64,000 nt of DNA from Clostridium thermopalmarium DSM 5974 (GCF_002995795.1 NZ_PVXN01000005.1:124001-188000); one strand, 5' to 3'. Positions 9,383 through 18,924 are shown, counted from the stretch's first letter. Notes: generated by a model from the letters alone, not told the origin. A program made the numbers and translations.

Positions 9383-9409
9383 TCAGAGTTATAACTAGTA
9401 TAACTCTGA
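9383..9409 (-). terminator. Terminator of the methyltransferase gene
   Basis: An 11-bp stem (TCAGAGTTATA and complement, 5-nt loop) is followed on the minus strand by six T residues, just downstream of the NOL1/NOP2/Sun gene. Confidence 0.8.
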
Positions 9410-9453
9410 ACATACTACATAAGGCTTCAAGTTAATTGCCCTAATTGCATATA

Positions 9454-10407
9454 TCATTTTTTTCTTATCTTACATAGAAAAAATCCTTCCATATATTCAT
9501 CTGGTATTACTCTTAAGGCTTTACTTAAATTTCGATTATATGTACTTCCTTTATATTTAGTAATTCCATTTATAGAGTTTTTCACTGTGAAATTTAACTC
9601 TAAAATTCTAAGATTTTTATATTTATTTATTATTTCATCAATAACTTCTTCATTTTCCTCCGGAGAAATGGTGCAGGTCGAATATACAAGTATTCCTCCT
9701 GGTTTTAAAGCATTAATTCCACTTTCCAAAAGCTCTTTTTGCAGTTTCGAATGCCTTCTAACAATGGTTTTATTCCATCCTTTATATGTTCTTGGTTCCT
9801 TCATAGTTATAGTACCTTCTCCAGAGCAAGGTGCATCTAAAAGTACTCTATCAAAGGCCTCTGGAAATAATGCTCCCAGCCTTCTTCCATCTCCCCCTAT
9901 AACCTCTATACAACTAGCTCCTAACTTTTTTACATTATATTTTAATCTTTCTCTCCTTATATCATCTATTTCATTAGCTATTATTTTGCATCTATTATTA
10001 AGCATAGCCGCCATCTCTGTTGTCTTGCTTCCTGGAGCTGCGCACATATCTAGTATATTTATATCTTTCTCTAAATCTAGGAAAAGCGGAGGAAGCATAC
10101 TTGATAAATTTTGCATATAAATCTTTCCTTCCTTATAACTAGATAGTTTTGAAATCTTTCTCTCCCCGCCTTTAGATACTATAAACGCTTCCCTCATTAA
10201 GCTGCTATTGGAAAACTTTATACCACCTTTCCTCATATCCTCTAAAACCTCTTTAACAGATGCCTTTAATGTATTAACTCTAAATGTAGTTTTTCTTCCA
10301 TTTTTATAACTCCTTAAGATGCCATCTACAGTTATTGGAGAATATAAGGTATATAAAATTTCTATAAATTCATCTGGAAGTTTTCCCCTCACTCCACTTA
10401 TTTCCAT
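9454..10407 (-). CDS. RsmB/RsmF-type rRNA cytosine-5 methyltransferase
   Basis: 317 residues from ATG 10407, which follows GGTGG; a longer GTG-initiated frame lacks a ribosome-binding site. Motifs of the NOL1/NOP2/Sun family are present: the SAM-binding DMCAAPGSKTTEMA, the DAPCSGEGTI motif with the product-release cysteine, and VYSTCTISPEENE with the catalytic cysteine. It would place m5C in 16S rRNA. It is shorter than E. coli RsmF (about 480) and lacks the extended C-terminal RNA-binding extension. It is monocistronic. Confidence 0.88.
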   Translation of the reverse strand: MEISGVRGKLPDEFIEILYTLYSPITVDGILRSYKNGRKTTFRVNTLKASVKEVLEDMRKGGIKFSNSSLMREAFIVSKGGERKISKLSSYKEGKIYMQNLSSMLPPLFLDLEKDINILDMCAAPGSKTTEMAAMLNNRCKIIANEIDDIRRERLKYNVKKLGASCIEVIGGDGRRLGALFPEAFDRVLLDAPCSGEGTITMKEPRTYKGWNKTIVRRHSKLQKELLESGINALKPGGILVYSTCTISPEENEEVIDEIINKYKNLRILELNFTVKNSINGITKYKGSTYNRNLSKALRVIPDEYMEGFFLCKIRKK

Positions 10408-10629
10408 ACTCTTACCACCATCCTTAACTTTATCATCTAGCACTCTAAATCAATGTGAATATTCTTTATTTTTAGAACATTTTACCATATTGTTGAAATT
10501 TAGTCATTTATTATTACATAAAAGCATGGATGGGATTTTATGAAAGAAATTCGTTGCAATCTTTCTTATGGTATTAGTTTTTTCTTTTTTGCAAATGCTA
10601 TTATTATTAAAATAAAGGGAGGAATATTT

Positions 10630-11382
10630 GTGGCAGAAAAAGCAAATTATCCAATACTTTCTGTATTTATAGATGAGGTTTATCCATTGTCAAAAGAACA
10701 GCTTTATGGAAAACAAGATGTTACTGCAGACACGTCTCTTTCTGTATCTGCATATTCAAAAATTCTTCCAGAAACAACCGGAAAGGCTTTAGATTTTGCT
10801 GACTCACTTATAAAATACTTTACACCTACATTATTATTGCATCATCATCAGGATGAAGTTCCACTCTTTACTATATACTTAGGAGTAGATGAAGAGCATA
10901 TAGATCTTAATACCTATGGAGGTTACTATTCTAAATTTATTCACAGCATACCAGAGCTTCAAAATCAATTAGATGGTTTATTTTTGATGATTCGTGAAGA
11001 TTTAGATTTGGACCGCAGCAACATTGAAGATATCATATCTGATCTTCAAGATGCTGGCAGATTAGATATTAAATATGATTATTATAATGAAAATAGTGAT
11101 TCCTCGGAAGATGGAAATTTAGATTGGACTTATACAAGAATAATGAGAACTCCTTATAGTGAAGTTTATGCTTTGTACTTAAATGATGAAAATGCAGGAG
11201 AAGTTCATGTTCATCTTGGAAAAACTATTAATACTACCATAATTACTACTGTAGACATTACCGAAAAGGAAAAAGCAGTGCTTATGGGTCTTGTCCATGA
11301 AACCATACTAGAAACTTTAGAAGATGAGTATGACACTCATTCTAATATTAACTTCTTTAGCGGCGCAGAGGAAGAAATTTAA
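10630..11382 (+). CDS. Conserved-type hypothetical acidic protein
   Basis: 250 residues from GTG 10630, preceded by AAAGGGAGGA at good spacing. The frame stays open 30 codons further upstream, but that extension is hydrophobic and lacks a ribosome-binding site. The protein is acidic and soluble, with no signal peptide or membrane segment. A LLLHHHQDE cluster near residue 75 and many Asp/Glu residues stand out. I do not recognise the family. It is monocistronic and convergent with the anti-sigma gene, with a long imperfect hairpin repeat just after its stop. Confidence 0.7.
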   Translation: MAEKANYPILSVFIDEVYPLSKEQLYGKQDVTADTSLSVSAYSKILPETTGKALDFADSLIKYFTPTLLLHHHQDEVPLFTIYLGVDEEHIDLNTYGGYYSKFIHSIPELQNQLDGLFLMIREDLDLDRSNIEDIISDLQDAGRLDIKYDYYNENSDSSEDGNLDWTYTRIMRTPYSEVYALYLNDENAGEVHVHLGKTINTTIITTVDITEKEKAVLMGLVHETILETLEDEYDTHSNINFFSGAEEEI

Positions 11383-11394
11383 GCAATTATATGT

Positions 11395-11478
11395 AACATC
11401 GCATATAGGATTTGCATTTAGGAAAGCTTCTAATGCTTGTTCAATGCTTTCTACAATACAAATCCCATATGTGATGTT
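11395..11478. repeat. Imperfect 33-bp inverted repeat (MITE/REP-like), full copy
   Basis: Arms 11395-11427 and 11446-11478 are complementary over about 33 bp with several mismatches, around an 18-nt loop. The arms begin AACATC and end GGAAAGC. Parts of the same sequence recur at 17890-17929 (loop plus right arm, about 34 of 38 identical) and at 15520-15544 (left arm, inverted). It may double as a terminator between convergent genes. Confidence 0.75.
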
Positions 11479-11550
11479 GAATATCTCACCAATGTATTGA
11501 AATTTTTAGATGAGATAAATAAATATAATTTAAGAAGTACTTAGAAAAGC

Positions 11551-13215
11551 TTACTTTGGATCATATCCTACTACAGTCCATATTCCAGTGCTGTCTTGTC
11601 TTATGAGTCTTTCTAGATATACCCTTCTAATAGGAGTTTTATCTCCACCAACTTCTACAATTGCTTCTTTTCCAGTATTTTTAATCACCTTAAACTCTTC
11701 ATATTCTATAGGATAATCACCAACAATGCCTTCTGGAGAAATTTTTAGGCTTACAAAGACTTGAGATACAAATGCTGGATCTAGCTTCCATGGTGAATGT
11801 CCTGCATCAACACTTTTTTGTTCTGCTTTTTCTATTTCTAAATCCACCGGAACTTTAACTTTAGGTTTATCTCCAGCCTCTTCTTTTAATGATAACTCTA
11901 CTGCGCCATTAGTTAAGCCTTTTATAAACAATGTTAATTCCTCTAGAGAAGTATTTCCAATTACAGCATATTCAAAACCATCTTCCTGCCATCTAACTGA
12001 AGTTATATCTGTTACCCCAGAATAAGCTCCTCCACCTTGAAGAACTCCTTCTTGAGACTCTATTGGAGATTGAATTTCAGCTACATTATTATTTATCTTT
12101 CCTAGCACTGCCATAGAAGCTGGTTTAAATTTCTCAGTAGACTTTTTCTCTAAAACTACAATATTTTTTTTATTGTCTTTAGAAACATAATTTATCTTAA
12201 TAATTTTTTTGTCATTTATTACTGATATATTATTTTGAGTAAATGATTCTGATAAATTTTCAACTATCTTAGGAGTAAAGCCTGCAATCTCTTTAGCTTC
12301 CTCTAAACTATTTACCACCTGCTCAGGATTTGTATTAATTTCTTTAAATCCTTTAGGTACACTGTATGATAAAAGTTCCTTAGGAACAGCTTCTTCAAAA
12401 TCAATGTCTATATAACGTACAGTGTACTGAAGTGAATACTCCATAGCAGACTGCTTTTGTAATGGCATTTTAGTCTCCTTATCTATCCATACCCTATATG
12501 GCTTTCCACCTTGAGGAGTTACTTCTATTATAGTAGTATCTCTCCCTGCAACTGTATCATCACCAATAACCTGAGTCTTAATAGAATTCTTCATATCTTC
12601 TATTTCTTTCCCAATTTCAAAAGTAAAGCTATATGGATCTGGAAAAGCTGTAAATACTTCTACTTCTTTTTCTTTTGGCTGAACCTGCCATTTTCTTTTT
12701 CCATCATTTACTGTAATCAAATTCTTTTGTGAACCCTCAAGGCCTTTAACATAATAACGTCCTTCCTTATCTGCCCACACTTCTATCTTTGACTGAGTAG
12801 TAGATTCTCCTAGTGCATTTGTCTCTAAAACCTCAAGAACTCCATGATAAGCTTTTACATTTTTAAATGCTTTTTCTACAGCATACACCATGTTATTCTT
12901 GTTAACAGGCATTACTGTATTTAATCCTATGATTAATGCAACAGCCGCTGCAGCAGAAGCCATTCCATAGAACCATCTCTTTTTTGGCTTTTTTAAATGC
13001 TTTTCTTTTAGTAATTCTTCATTAACGTTTTCAGCCAGTCTTTTAGCAAATCCCTCTTCTGGAAAAACAGGCTCTTTTAAACTGCGAACCATTCTTACAG
13101 TATCAAAAAGCTCCTTCATTTCAGATGTTTCTATTTCACCATCATGTTCCGCTGGCTTTCTTTCTTCATTTAAGCAATCAATATAATTTGATAATTTCTG
13201 CTCCTTATCACTCAT
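11551..13215 (-). CDS. Membrane anti-sigma factor with LolA-like outer domain
   Basis: 554 residues from ATG 13215, which has GGAGG eight bases upstream; an earlier in-frame ATG precedes that site. An N-terminal cytoplasmic part (about 1-80) is followed by a basic stretch KKPKKRW and one membrane segment (about 83-105). A large extracellular region carries an outer-membrane-lipoprotein-sorting/RseB-like fold (GRYYVKG, RVWIDKETKMPLQ). The gene starts 18 bases after an ECF sigma gene, the usual arrangement for a sigma/anti-sigma pair, so it probably sequesters that factor and senses envelope state. Confidence 0.8.
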   Translation of the reverse strand: MSDKEQKLSNYIDCLNEERKPAEHDGEIETSEMKELFDTVRMVRSLKEPVFPEEGFAKRLAENVNEELLKEKHLKKPKKRWFYGMASAAAAVALIIGLNTVMPVNKNNMVYAVEKAFKNVKAYHGVLEVLETNALGESTTQSKIEVWADKEGRYYVKGLEGSQKNLITVNDGKRKWQVQPKEKEVEVFTAFPDPYSFTFEIGKEIEDMKNSIKTQVIGDDTVAGRDTTIIEVTPQGGKPYRVWIDKETKMPLQKQSAMEYSLQYTVRYIDIDFEEAVPKELLSYSVPKGFKEINTNPEQVVNSLEEAKEIAGFTPKIVENLSESFTQNNISVINDKKIIKINYVSKDNKKNIVVLEKKSTEKFKPASMAVLGKINNNVAEIQSPIESQEGVLQGGGAYSGVTDITSVRWQEDGFEYAVIGNTSLEELTLFIKGLTNGAVELSLKEEAGDKPKVKVPVDLEIEKAEQKSVDAGHSPWKLDPAFVSQVFVSLKISPEGIVGDYPIEYEEFKVIKNTGKEAIVEVGGDKTPIRRVYLERLIRQDSTGIWTVVGYDPK

Positions 13216-13233
13216 TGATGATACCTCCATACT

Positions 13234-13767
13234 TTAATAATCCTTTTTTAACACCTTTCTAAGATTTTGTAAAGCTCTATACTGTAAAACCCGAACAGTA
13301 CCTTCCTTTTTATTCATTGCCTTAGCAGTATCAGCTACTGAATATCCTTTTAATATCCTTAATTCAATAACAGTACGCTGTTCATCATTTAGAAGACCTA
13401 ATGCATTTTCTATAATCTCACGCTGAATCATATTTTCAGTAGAATCTTCTATTCTGTCTTCTTTTAAGGTTACTTCATCTAAATTAATAACCTTACCTTT
13501 GCGCTTATTTTTACGCCACCTATCTCTAAGCACATTCAGAGCCACAGTTTTTAAGAAAGCCATGCATTTATTCATGTTAATGTGATTTTTCTGCATATAG
13601 GAAATGGCTTTAATATAAGTCTCTTGTATTATATCTTCTGCTTCCTCCTTATTTTGAACTTTATAATATATATATCTGTATAAGGGCTGCCAAGTGGCAT
13701 TACAAAATTCTTCTATAGATTTTTTATCACCTGCTTTTACTATGATATCTTTCTCAAATTCATTCAT
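13234..13767 (-). CDS. ECF-type RNA polymerase sigma factor
   Basis: 177 residues. Region 2 (YRYIYYKVQNKEEAEDIIQ) and region 4 (LNDEQRTVIELRILKGYSV followed by KEGTVRVLQYRAL) are both present, and no sigma-70 region 1 or 3 is seen. It would direct RNA polymerase to stress promoters under control of the anti-sigma factor encoded next. A TGTAAC-N17-CGTC promoter upstream suggests positive autoregulation. A good GGAG site precedes the ATG. Confidence 0.93.
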   Translation of the reverse strand: MNEFEKDIIVKAGDKKSIEEFCNATWQPLYRYIYYKVQNKEEAEDIIQETYIKAISYMQKNHINMNKCMAFLKTVALNVLRDRWRKNKRKGKVINLDEVTLKEDRIEDSTENMIQREIIENALGLLNDEQRTVIELRILKGYSVADTAKAMNKKEGTVRVLQYRALQNLRKVLKKDY

Positions 13768-13811
13768 AAGCTAACTCCTTTTTTCCTAGCTAGGTATTTT
13801 ACAATAATAAT

Positions 13812-13838
13812 GACGCCAAAGCTAAAGTAAATGTTACA
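13812..13838 (-). promoter_or_regulatory. ECF-type autoregulatory promoter
   Basis: On the minus strand TGTAAC (13838-13833) and CGTC (13815-13812) are separated by 17 bp, 45 bp before the sigma gene. This matches the AAC/CGTC consensus of Bacillus-type extracytoplasmic sigma factors and not the vegetative consensus. Confidence 0.75.
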
Positions 13839-13888
13839 AAAGGAACAAAAACTTTATATAAAAAATGTATCCCAAAAGTTATAAGCTT

Positions 13889-15352
13889 TCAGGATACCTT
13901 ATATTTATATAAAAGTGATTTTATATCATTATTTATTTTCTCAACATCTACAGATTTTATTATCTCATCTTTTAAGTCATACTTTTCCTTTAGTTTTAAT
14001 ATTCTATAAACACTTTCATCTATTCTTTCCTCTGTTATCTCACCTTTTAATACAGCATTTTTAACATAATTAATAACCCCTATTTCATTATCATAACCGT
14101 GACATATGAGCACAATATCGCTTCCAGCTTTTATTGATTTTATGGTTGCATCATTAATATTATAATTTTTAGTTATTGCTCCCATAGTCATATCATCAGT
14201 AATCACAACTCCATTAAATTTAAGACTATTTCTCAATATATCCGTAATAATTATCTTTGACATAGAAGAAGGATTTTTTTCATCAACTTTAGGAAGAAGG
14301 ATATGTGCAATCATTACTGCATCTGCTTCATTTTCTATAGCCTTTGCAAAAGGTATTAGCTCAAATTCCTCCAGCCTTTTTAAATCATTATTTACAATTG
14401 GCAATCCTATATGGGAATCTACTGATGTATCACCATGTCCTGGGAAATGTTTTACTACAGGAATAACATTTTCTGACTGAATTCCTTTCATAGTTTCAAT
14501 GCCTAGTTTGGTTACTATATCAGGATTGGAACCAAAGGATCTGCTCCCTATAACTGGGTTCTTTGGATTATTGTTAATGTCTAGTACTGGAGCAAAGTTC
14601 ATATTAAACCCAAAAGCTTTTATCTCACCAGCAATAGTTTTCCCTATTTTGTTTGAAAAATCTACATCATTTATTTTTCCAATTACTTTATTAGTAGGAA
14701 GGCTTTTTAATTCATCAGGCATCCTTGTTACTTTCCCACCTTCCTCATCTACAGATAAAAAAAGAGGAATTTTGTTGCTAGAGTTTTCCACTTTTAATGA
14801 ATTAATTAAACTAAGCAACTGATTGACATTTTTAATATTGTCTTTAAATAATATAAACCCTCCCACCTTATATTTTTCTATAAGACTTTTGGAATTGTCA
14901 TTTAAATCATATCCATCAATTCCTACTATGAACATTTGCCCAATTTTTTCATCTAAAGTCATTGCATTTATTTTTTCCTTTATTGGATCAACTTGCTCAG
15001 TAATTATAATTGTTTTAGCATCAGCTTGAACAGGATAAGATTCTGCAACAGGTCCTTCAAAAATAACCTCCACTTTTGCTCCTTCTTTCAAGCTGTTTAC
15101 TTCTAATTCCTTTTTAGCATCCTTTTCATAAATTTTAGTATTATCTTTGATTCTAATACTTGCCTTATCATACTGAGTGTCCTGCTCAACTTTTCCTTCT
15201 ACCAATATTCTTGATATTCTACCACTATCATCTAAAGATATTTTTTTTATTTCTCCTCTTATCCCTATCTTTTCTTCCACATTCTCCTTACTACAGCCTG
15301 TTATGCTGAATAGCAAAAAAATGCTTATTAATAATATTATCTTCTTTACCAT
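13889..15352 (-). CDS. Beta-N-acetylhexosaminidase, GH3 lipoprotein (NagZ-like)
   Basis: 487 residues from ATG 15352, eight bases after GGAGG; an upstream TTG is too close to the site. A lipoprotein signal ends in SITGC (lipobox). Residues about 25-125 form an extra beta-rich domain. The GH3 catalytic domain follows with DEEGGKVTR, the NagZ signature KHFPGHGDTSVDSH that supplies the acid/base dyad, and VVITDDMTMGAI containing the nucleophile. It would cleave GlcNAc from muropeptides on the outer face of the membrane. The C-terminal GH3 domain is absent, as in short NagZ forms. Confidence 0.9.
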   Translation of the reverse strand: MVKKIILLISIFLLFSITGCSKENVEEKIGIRGEIKKISLDDSGRISRILVEGKVEQDTQYDKASIRIKDNTKIYEKDAKKELEVNSLKEGAKVEVIFEGPVAESYPVQADAKTIIITEQVDPIKEKINAMTLDEKIGQMFIVGIDGYDLNDNSKSLIEKYKVGGFILFKDNIKNVNQLLSLINSLKVENSSNKIPLFLSVDEEGGKVTRMPDELKSLPTNKVIGKINDVDFSNKIGKTIAGEIKAFGFNMNFAPVLDINNNPKNPVIGSRSFGSNPDIVTKLGIETMKGIQSENVIPVVKHFPGHGDTSVDSHIGLPIVNNDLKRLEEFELIPFAKAIENEADAVMIAHILLPKVDEKNPSSMSKIIITDILRNSLKFNGVVITDDMTMGAITKNYNINDATIKSIKAGSDIVLICHGYDNEIGVINYVKNAVLKGEITEERIDESVYRILKLKEKYDLKDEIIKSVDVEKINNDIKSLLYKYKVS

Positions 15353-15470
15353 AATCAAATCCTCCAGATTTTATGCAAATTTCTCAACCTATATCACTTA
15401 TATATACGTATACTATTAGTACATTGTTATTATCAATATACTTGCATATTTTTATGCTTTATCTAAATAA

Positions 15471-15504
15471 AAAAACATCTATTTTAAGTGAAATAGATGT
15501 TTTT
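15471..15504. terminator. Terminator downstream of vanW-like gene
   Basis: The inverted repeat AAAAACATCTATTT...AAATAGATGTTTTT forms a 14-bp stem with a 6-nt loop and T/A runs on both sides. It lies between the vanW-like gene end and nagZ promoter DNA. Confidence 0.8.
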
Positions 15505-15519
15505 GATAATAATAGCCAA

Positions 15520-15544
15520 GCTTTCCTAAATACAAATCTCATAC
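15520..15544. repeat. Partial copy of the 11.4-kb hairpin repeat
   Basis: GCTTTCCTAAATACAAATC continuing to 15544 matches the left arm of the 11395-11478 element in the opposite orientation with few mismatches. The partner arm is not present. Confidence 0.55.
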
Positions 15545-15580
15545 GGAAGGTTAAATGTTAAGAATTGTCACAATTTATTT

Positions 15581-16927
15581 CTATTGTTTCTTTGTTCCTC
15601 TTATTATTTCCCCATTCTTAGGTGCATAGTAATCATTTGAAATAAACTCAGTATGGATTACTTTTCCATTCTCTATAGTTTTTCTATATACTTTTACCCT
15701 ATATCCATTGGAAGGGCTTTTAACTACTACTGTTTCTCCTTCTAGCCTATTAGGATCATTAATATATTTAGTAGTTGGATGTATTACAGAAACCTCAGTA
15801 GCCATTTCATAAGATCTTTTTGTTAATGATTTATCAGAATACACCTTAAAATAAACTCTTTTATTTAATGTATATCCTTCTATATAAATAGGTGTATCTA
15901 GAGTATTTTTAAATTTCAAATCTATATTTCCCCAGTCAACAGTTGCATCTAGTCCCTTAGCAACATAGGATGAAGGTAATGAATGATTTCTTCTCTCGTA
16001 AGGCTTAATGCCAGAATGTAGTATAGCATTATATAAAGTACTAGACACCTGACATATTCCTCCTCCAAGGCCAGCCTCTATCTCTCCATTTACAATAACT
16101 CCTGCTTCCTTGTACCCCCTTGCTCTTGTACGTTCACCTACTACCTCATTAAAACTAAAAGTTTCTCCTGGCATAAGAAGTGTTCCATTGATAGCCTTAG
16201 TAGCAAGTTCAATATTATTAATTCTACCCTCTGTAGATGAAGCAAAGCTTGTACTAAAAGAAGCAATAGGAGTATTAATAGATGATAACTTTTCCTTTGT
16301 AATCTCCGGTTTAATAGTTTCTACTTGTGCTTCAATTTTAATATTTTTTTGTGAAATATCTCCATTAATCTGTGATATAATAGCTTGTCTCAATTTATCC
16401 TTTTGAATTTTCATCCCGGTAACTTCAGGAGTAATTTTTATTTTCCCATTTATTATGGATATCTTGGCGTTTTTAGGATCCTTATTTACCTCTTCTTCTA
16501 TCTTATTAATAAATTCATCAATAGGCTTAGAATTATACGCAAATTCGAGCTTAAACTTTTTACTTCCATTACCTTTAATAAGCCTATACTTATTAAGCAA
16601 ATTTTCTTTTTTTCCATAATTAAAAGCCTCTTTTATAACCTCATCAATATTATACTTAGCTTCAATCTTGCTATAATCCAATGTATAGATTTTATCATCT
16701 ACCTGAACTTCAATTTTCTTCATAAGCACTGGATCGCTATAATTTTTCCTTATTAATTCCTTTACCTCATCAAAATGTTTTCCCCCTACATTTATGTCTT
16801 CTATATAAACTCTTGGATAAATAACATCGCTCCAATTGTTACCTGTAGCATATACATGGCTTACTGAAATTGTACCTATAGCTAATACTGCCAATATAGT
16901 AGTTGTAAATATAGTTTTCTTCTTCAT
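15581..16927 (-). CDS. VanW family protein with PG-binding-4 domain
   Basis: 448 residues. A signal or anchor segment (about 5-27) precedes a putative peptidoglycan-binding_4 region (about 75-200). The VanW domain (about 220-360) has the diagnostic LLMPGETFSFNEVVGERT and GGGICQVSSTLYNAIL stretches. It ends with a G5-like region. VanW proteins occur in some vancomycin clusters, but most clostridial homologues are chromosomal envelope proteins of unknown function, and no other van genes are here. A ribosome-binding site AAGGAGG fits the start. Confidence 0.9.
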   Translation of the reverse strand: MKKKTIFTTTILAVLAIGTISVSHVYATGNNWSDVIYPRVYIEDINVGGKHFDEVKELIRKNYSDPVLMKKIEVQVDDKIYTLDYSKIEAKYNIDEVIKEAFNYGKKENLLNKYRLIKGNGSKKFKLEFAYNSKPIDEFINKIEEEVNKDPKNAKISIINGKIKITPEVTGMKIQKDKLRQAIISQINGDISQKNIKIEAQVETIKPEITKEKLSSINTPIASFSTSFASSTEGRINNIELATKAINGTLLMPGETFSFNEVVGERTRARGYKEAGVIVNGEIEAGLGGGICQVSSTLYNAILHSGIKPYERRNHSLPSSYVAKGLDATVDWGNIDLKFKNTLDTPIYIEGYTLNKRVYFKVYSDKSLTKRSYEMATEVSVIHPTTKYINDPNRLEGETVVVKSPSNGYRVKVYRKTIENGKVIHTEFISNDYYAPKNGEIIRGTKKQ

Positions 16928-17096
16928 TTGTATTCCTCCTTTTTAAACTTTTCTATAAATATATACCTCTATAAAGTTAAAAAGGTTTCACGTTTTTTTA
17001 ATTTTTTATTTATAATTTTTTCCTCAAACCTTGAACAAAAGTGCATATATTTTCGTCTAACTAAGTAGGAATGTAGATTTAAGGAGGAATATTATC

Positions 17097-17858
17097 ATGT
17101 CTCTATGGAAAAAAAGTTTATCTATTAAATTAACAATTGTACCTATTATTTTAATAACTTTAATCACAGGATGTTCTAGCACTGCTAAACAAACAGATAA
17201 ATCTAATGAATATAACTCTAATATCAGTACGAACAATTCAGTTGACGGTATTAATAATCCTTCTAATACTAATACCTCTGATTCTGACGCTGAGAGCTTA
17301 CCTCCTGACACTTCAGATACTCCTGATGCCTCTAAAAATGATTCTAAGAATGTTTCTAAAGGTTCTTCTTCTACAAAGGAAAACTCTACAAAAACACTTT
17401 TATCAAATATTATGGAATTAGCTAAAAAAGGTAAGGTTATCAACTGTGATTTTCCTGCTAAAACCACTACTATTGAAGATATTGAGAAAGCATGGGGAAA
17501 ACCTAATGAAATGAATTGGATTGCTGCTGCTAAAGGGGTCTATGCCACATATCCAAAGCACAATATGGCTTTTGGGTTTAATAAGGGCTCACAGATATTC
17601 GAAGTTAGATCCTTTGATAATAAAATAAAAAAAATACCCCTTTCTAAAGTAAAAGAAGTATTTGGAAGTCCTGACTACGACGTTAACGTAAATAATGAAG
17701 AAATAATTGGTTATGTAGCTAACAAGGATTTTAAAATATTACTCGTATTCCCTAAACCTACAAAAGAAAATCCTGACCCTTTATTAGACCATTATTCTGT
17801 TTTCTATCCACGAGGAACTGTCAATCTTATGGCAGATGATCCTGGGAGAGAGTGGTAA
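17097..17858 (+). CDS. YjgB-like (DUF4309) lipoprotein
   Basis: 253 residues. The signal peptide ends in a lipobox LITGC (Cys about 26). A Ser/Thr/Asn/Asp-rich linker (about 27-100) suggests a surface-extended spacer. The C-terminal domain (about 105-253), with DIEKAWGKPN, ATYPKHNMAFGF, EVFGSPDYDV and DHYSVFYPRG, resembles Bacillus YjgB. Function is unknown. The ATG has GGAGG nine bases upstream. It stands alone, divergent from the vanW-like gene. Confidence 0.8.
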   Translation: MSLWKKSLSIKLTIVPIILITLITGCSSTAKQTDKSNEYNSNISTNNSVDGINNPSNTNTSDSDAESLPPDTSDTPDASKNDSKNVSKGSSSTKENSTKTLLSNIMELAKKGKVINCDFPAKTTTIEDIEKAWGKPNEMNWIAAAKGVYATYPKHNMAFGFNKGSQIFEVRSFDNKIKKIPLSKVKEVFGSPDYDVNVNNEEIIGYVANKDFKILLVFPKPTKENPDPLLDHYSVFYPRGTVNLMADDPGREW

Positions 17859-17889
17859 ACCTCACTAATAAAAGAAACTCTAATATTTT

Positions 17890-17929
17890 TAATGCTTGTT
17901 CAACGCTTTCTATAATGCAAATCTCATGC
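17890..17929. repeat. Partial copy of the 11.4-kb hairpin repeat
   Basis: This stretch (TAATGCTTGTTCAACGCTTT and following) matches 11430-11467 at about 34 of 38 positions, covering the loop and right arm. The left arm is missing. It lies just after the YjgB-like gene, a location like that of the full copy. Confidence 0.65.
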
Positions 17930-18017
17930 TCCTGTTAATATTTAAATTGGTCTAGGGAGTTTAGATTTTTATAAACTAAGTTCAACACCTAAACTCCCTA
18001 AACTTCTCCACTGCCTT

Positions 18018-18524
18018 TTAGTGTCTCTTTGTCATGAAAAAACCTTCTACTAAAACCTCACATCCAGTAGCTACTATGAATACTATCCATGAAAACTTCC
18101 ATCCAATAGTGAAGCCTATTAAAAAAAACGCAGCAATGCCGAATATCCATATAGCACCAGATATATTTCCTCTTACCATCATTGATTTAGGGTCACTGTA
18201 ATATTGTATCCATTGTTTTTGCCAAGATTCATCCATTTTTCTTCTATTTTTCTCAGTTAAACCTAAATATATAAAAAGTATTACTGAAGTTATAAGAAAA
18301 GGCATAGAAGTAGCTAAAACTGAAAATAGTTCCTGTCCTGAAAAATATACAAATCCTGTTGAAAAAGCTCCAAATAGAAGTAATTCAGTAGCTAAACAAT
18401 ATAATAATGCTCTTCTTGGCCTCATTCCATAACTGTATTTTGTTTCTTGAGTTAATCCAAAATACATAAATAATAATATTGATACCATTGTAAATGGCAT
18501 TAGTGTCCCTAATGTAGCCATCAT
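18018..18524 (-). CDS. Four-helix membrane protein paired with PadR regulator
   Basis: 168 residues with about four hydrophobic segments in two similar pairs (PFTMVSILLFMYFGLTQETK and PFLITSVILFIYLGLTEKNR), which looks like an internal duplication. I do not recognise a named family. Its start overlaps the PadR gene stop by four bases (ATGA), so the two are coupled, as are many PadR-controlled membrane proteins of unknown or transport-related function. Confidence 0.75.
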   Translation of the reverse strand: MMATLGTLMPFTMVSILLFMYFGLTQETKYSYGMRPRRALLYCLATELLLFGAFSTGFVYFSGQELFSVLATSMPFLITSVILFIYLGLTEKNRRKMDESWQKQWIQYYSDPKSMMVRGNISGAIWIFGIAAFFLIGFTIGWKFSWIVFIVATGCEVLVEGFFMTKRH

Positions 18525-18862
18525 GTTCTTATTTTGCAGAATAATTTATCTATTATCTTTTTGGCAAACTCCCATTCTTGTTTATTAAGAGCATATACTT
18601 CCTTACCATGAGGTGTTATTTTATAGTATTTTCTTCTTCCACCCTGAGTTTCATCTCCCCAATAAGATGTTATGCTTCCATCTTGTTCTAGTCTTCTATA
18701 ACTAGAATACAGTGTAGCTTCTTTTAGCTCATAAGCTCCTTCACTTTTTTCAATTATTTTCTTATATATTTCATAACCATAGCTATCGCCTTCCATCAAT
18801 ATTCCTAAAACTATAGTATCGGTATGCCCTCTAAGCAGATCTGACGAAATCTTTCCATTCAC
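18521..18862 (-). CDS. PadR family transcriptional regulator
   Basis: 113 residues. The winged-helix core includes TIVLGILMEGDSYGYEIYKK, the ELKEATLYSSYRRLEQDG recognition region and the wing GGRRKYYKITPHG, all typical of PadR. It is probably a repressor of its own operon with the overlapping membrane protein. A TTGACA-N17-TATATT promoter lies about 65-90 bp upstream. Confidence 0.92.
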   Translation of the reverse strand: MNGKISSDLLRGHTDTIVLGILMEGDSYGYEIYKKIIEKSEGAYELKEATLYSSYRRLEQDGSITSYWGDETQGGRRKYYKITPHGKEVYALNKQEWEFAKKIIDKLFCKIRT

Positions 18863-18924
18863 TTAACTTGCCTCCTTCTATATTGCTTCTCATTTATTTT
18901 TATTTGTTTCTTATCCTCACTTAT

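Noticed and set aside
15581-16927. Vancomycin resistance cluster
   Set aside because: VanW-domain proteins are common in clostridia; no vanA/B ligase, vanX, vanH or vanRS genes accompany it.
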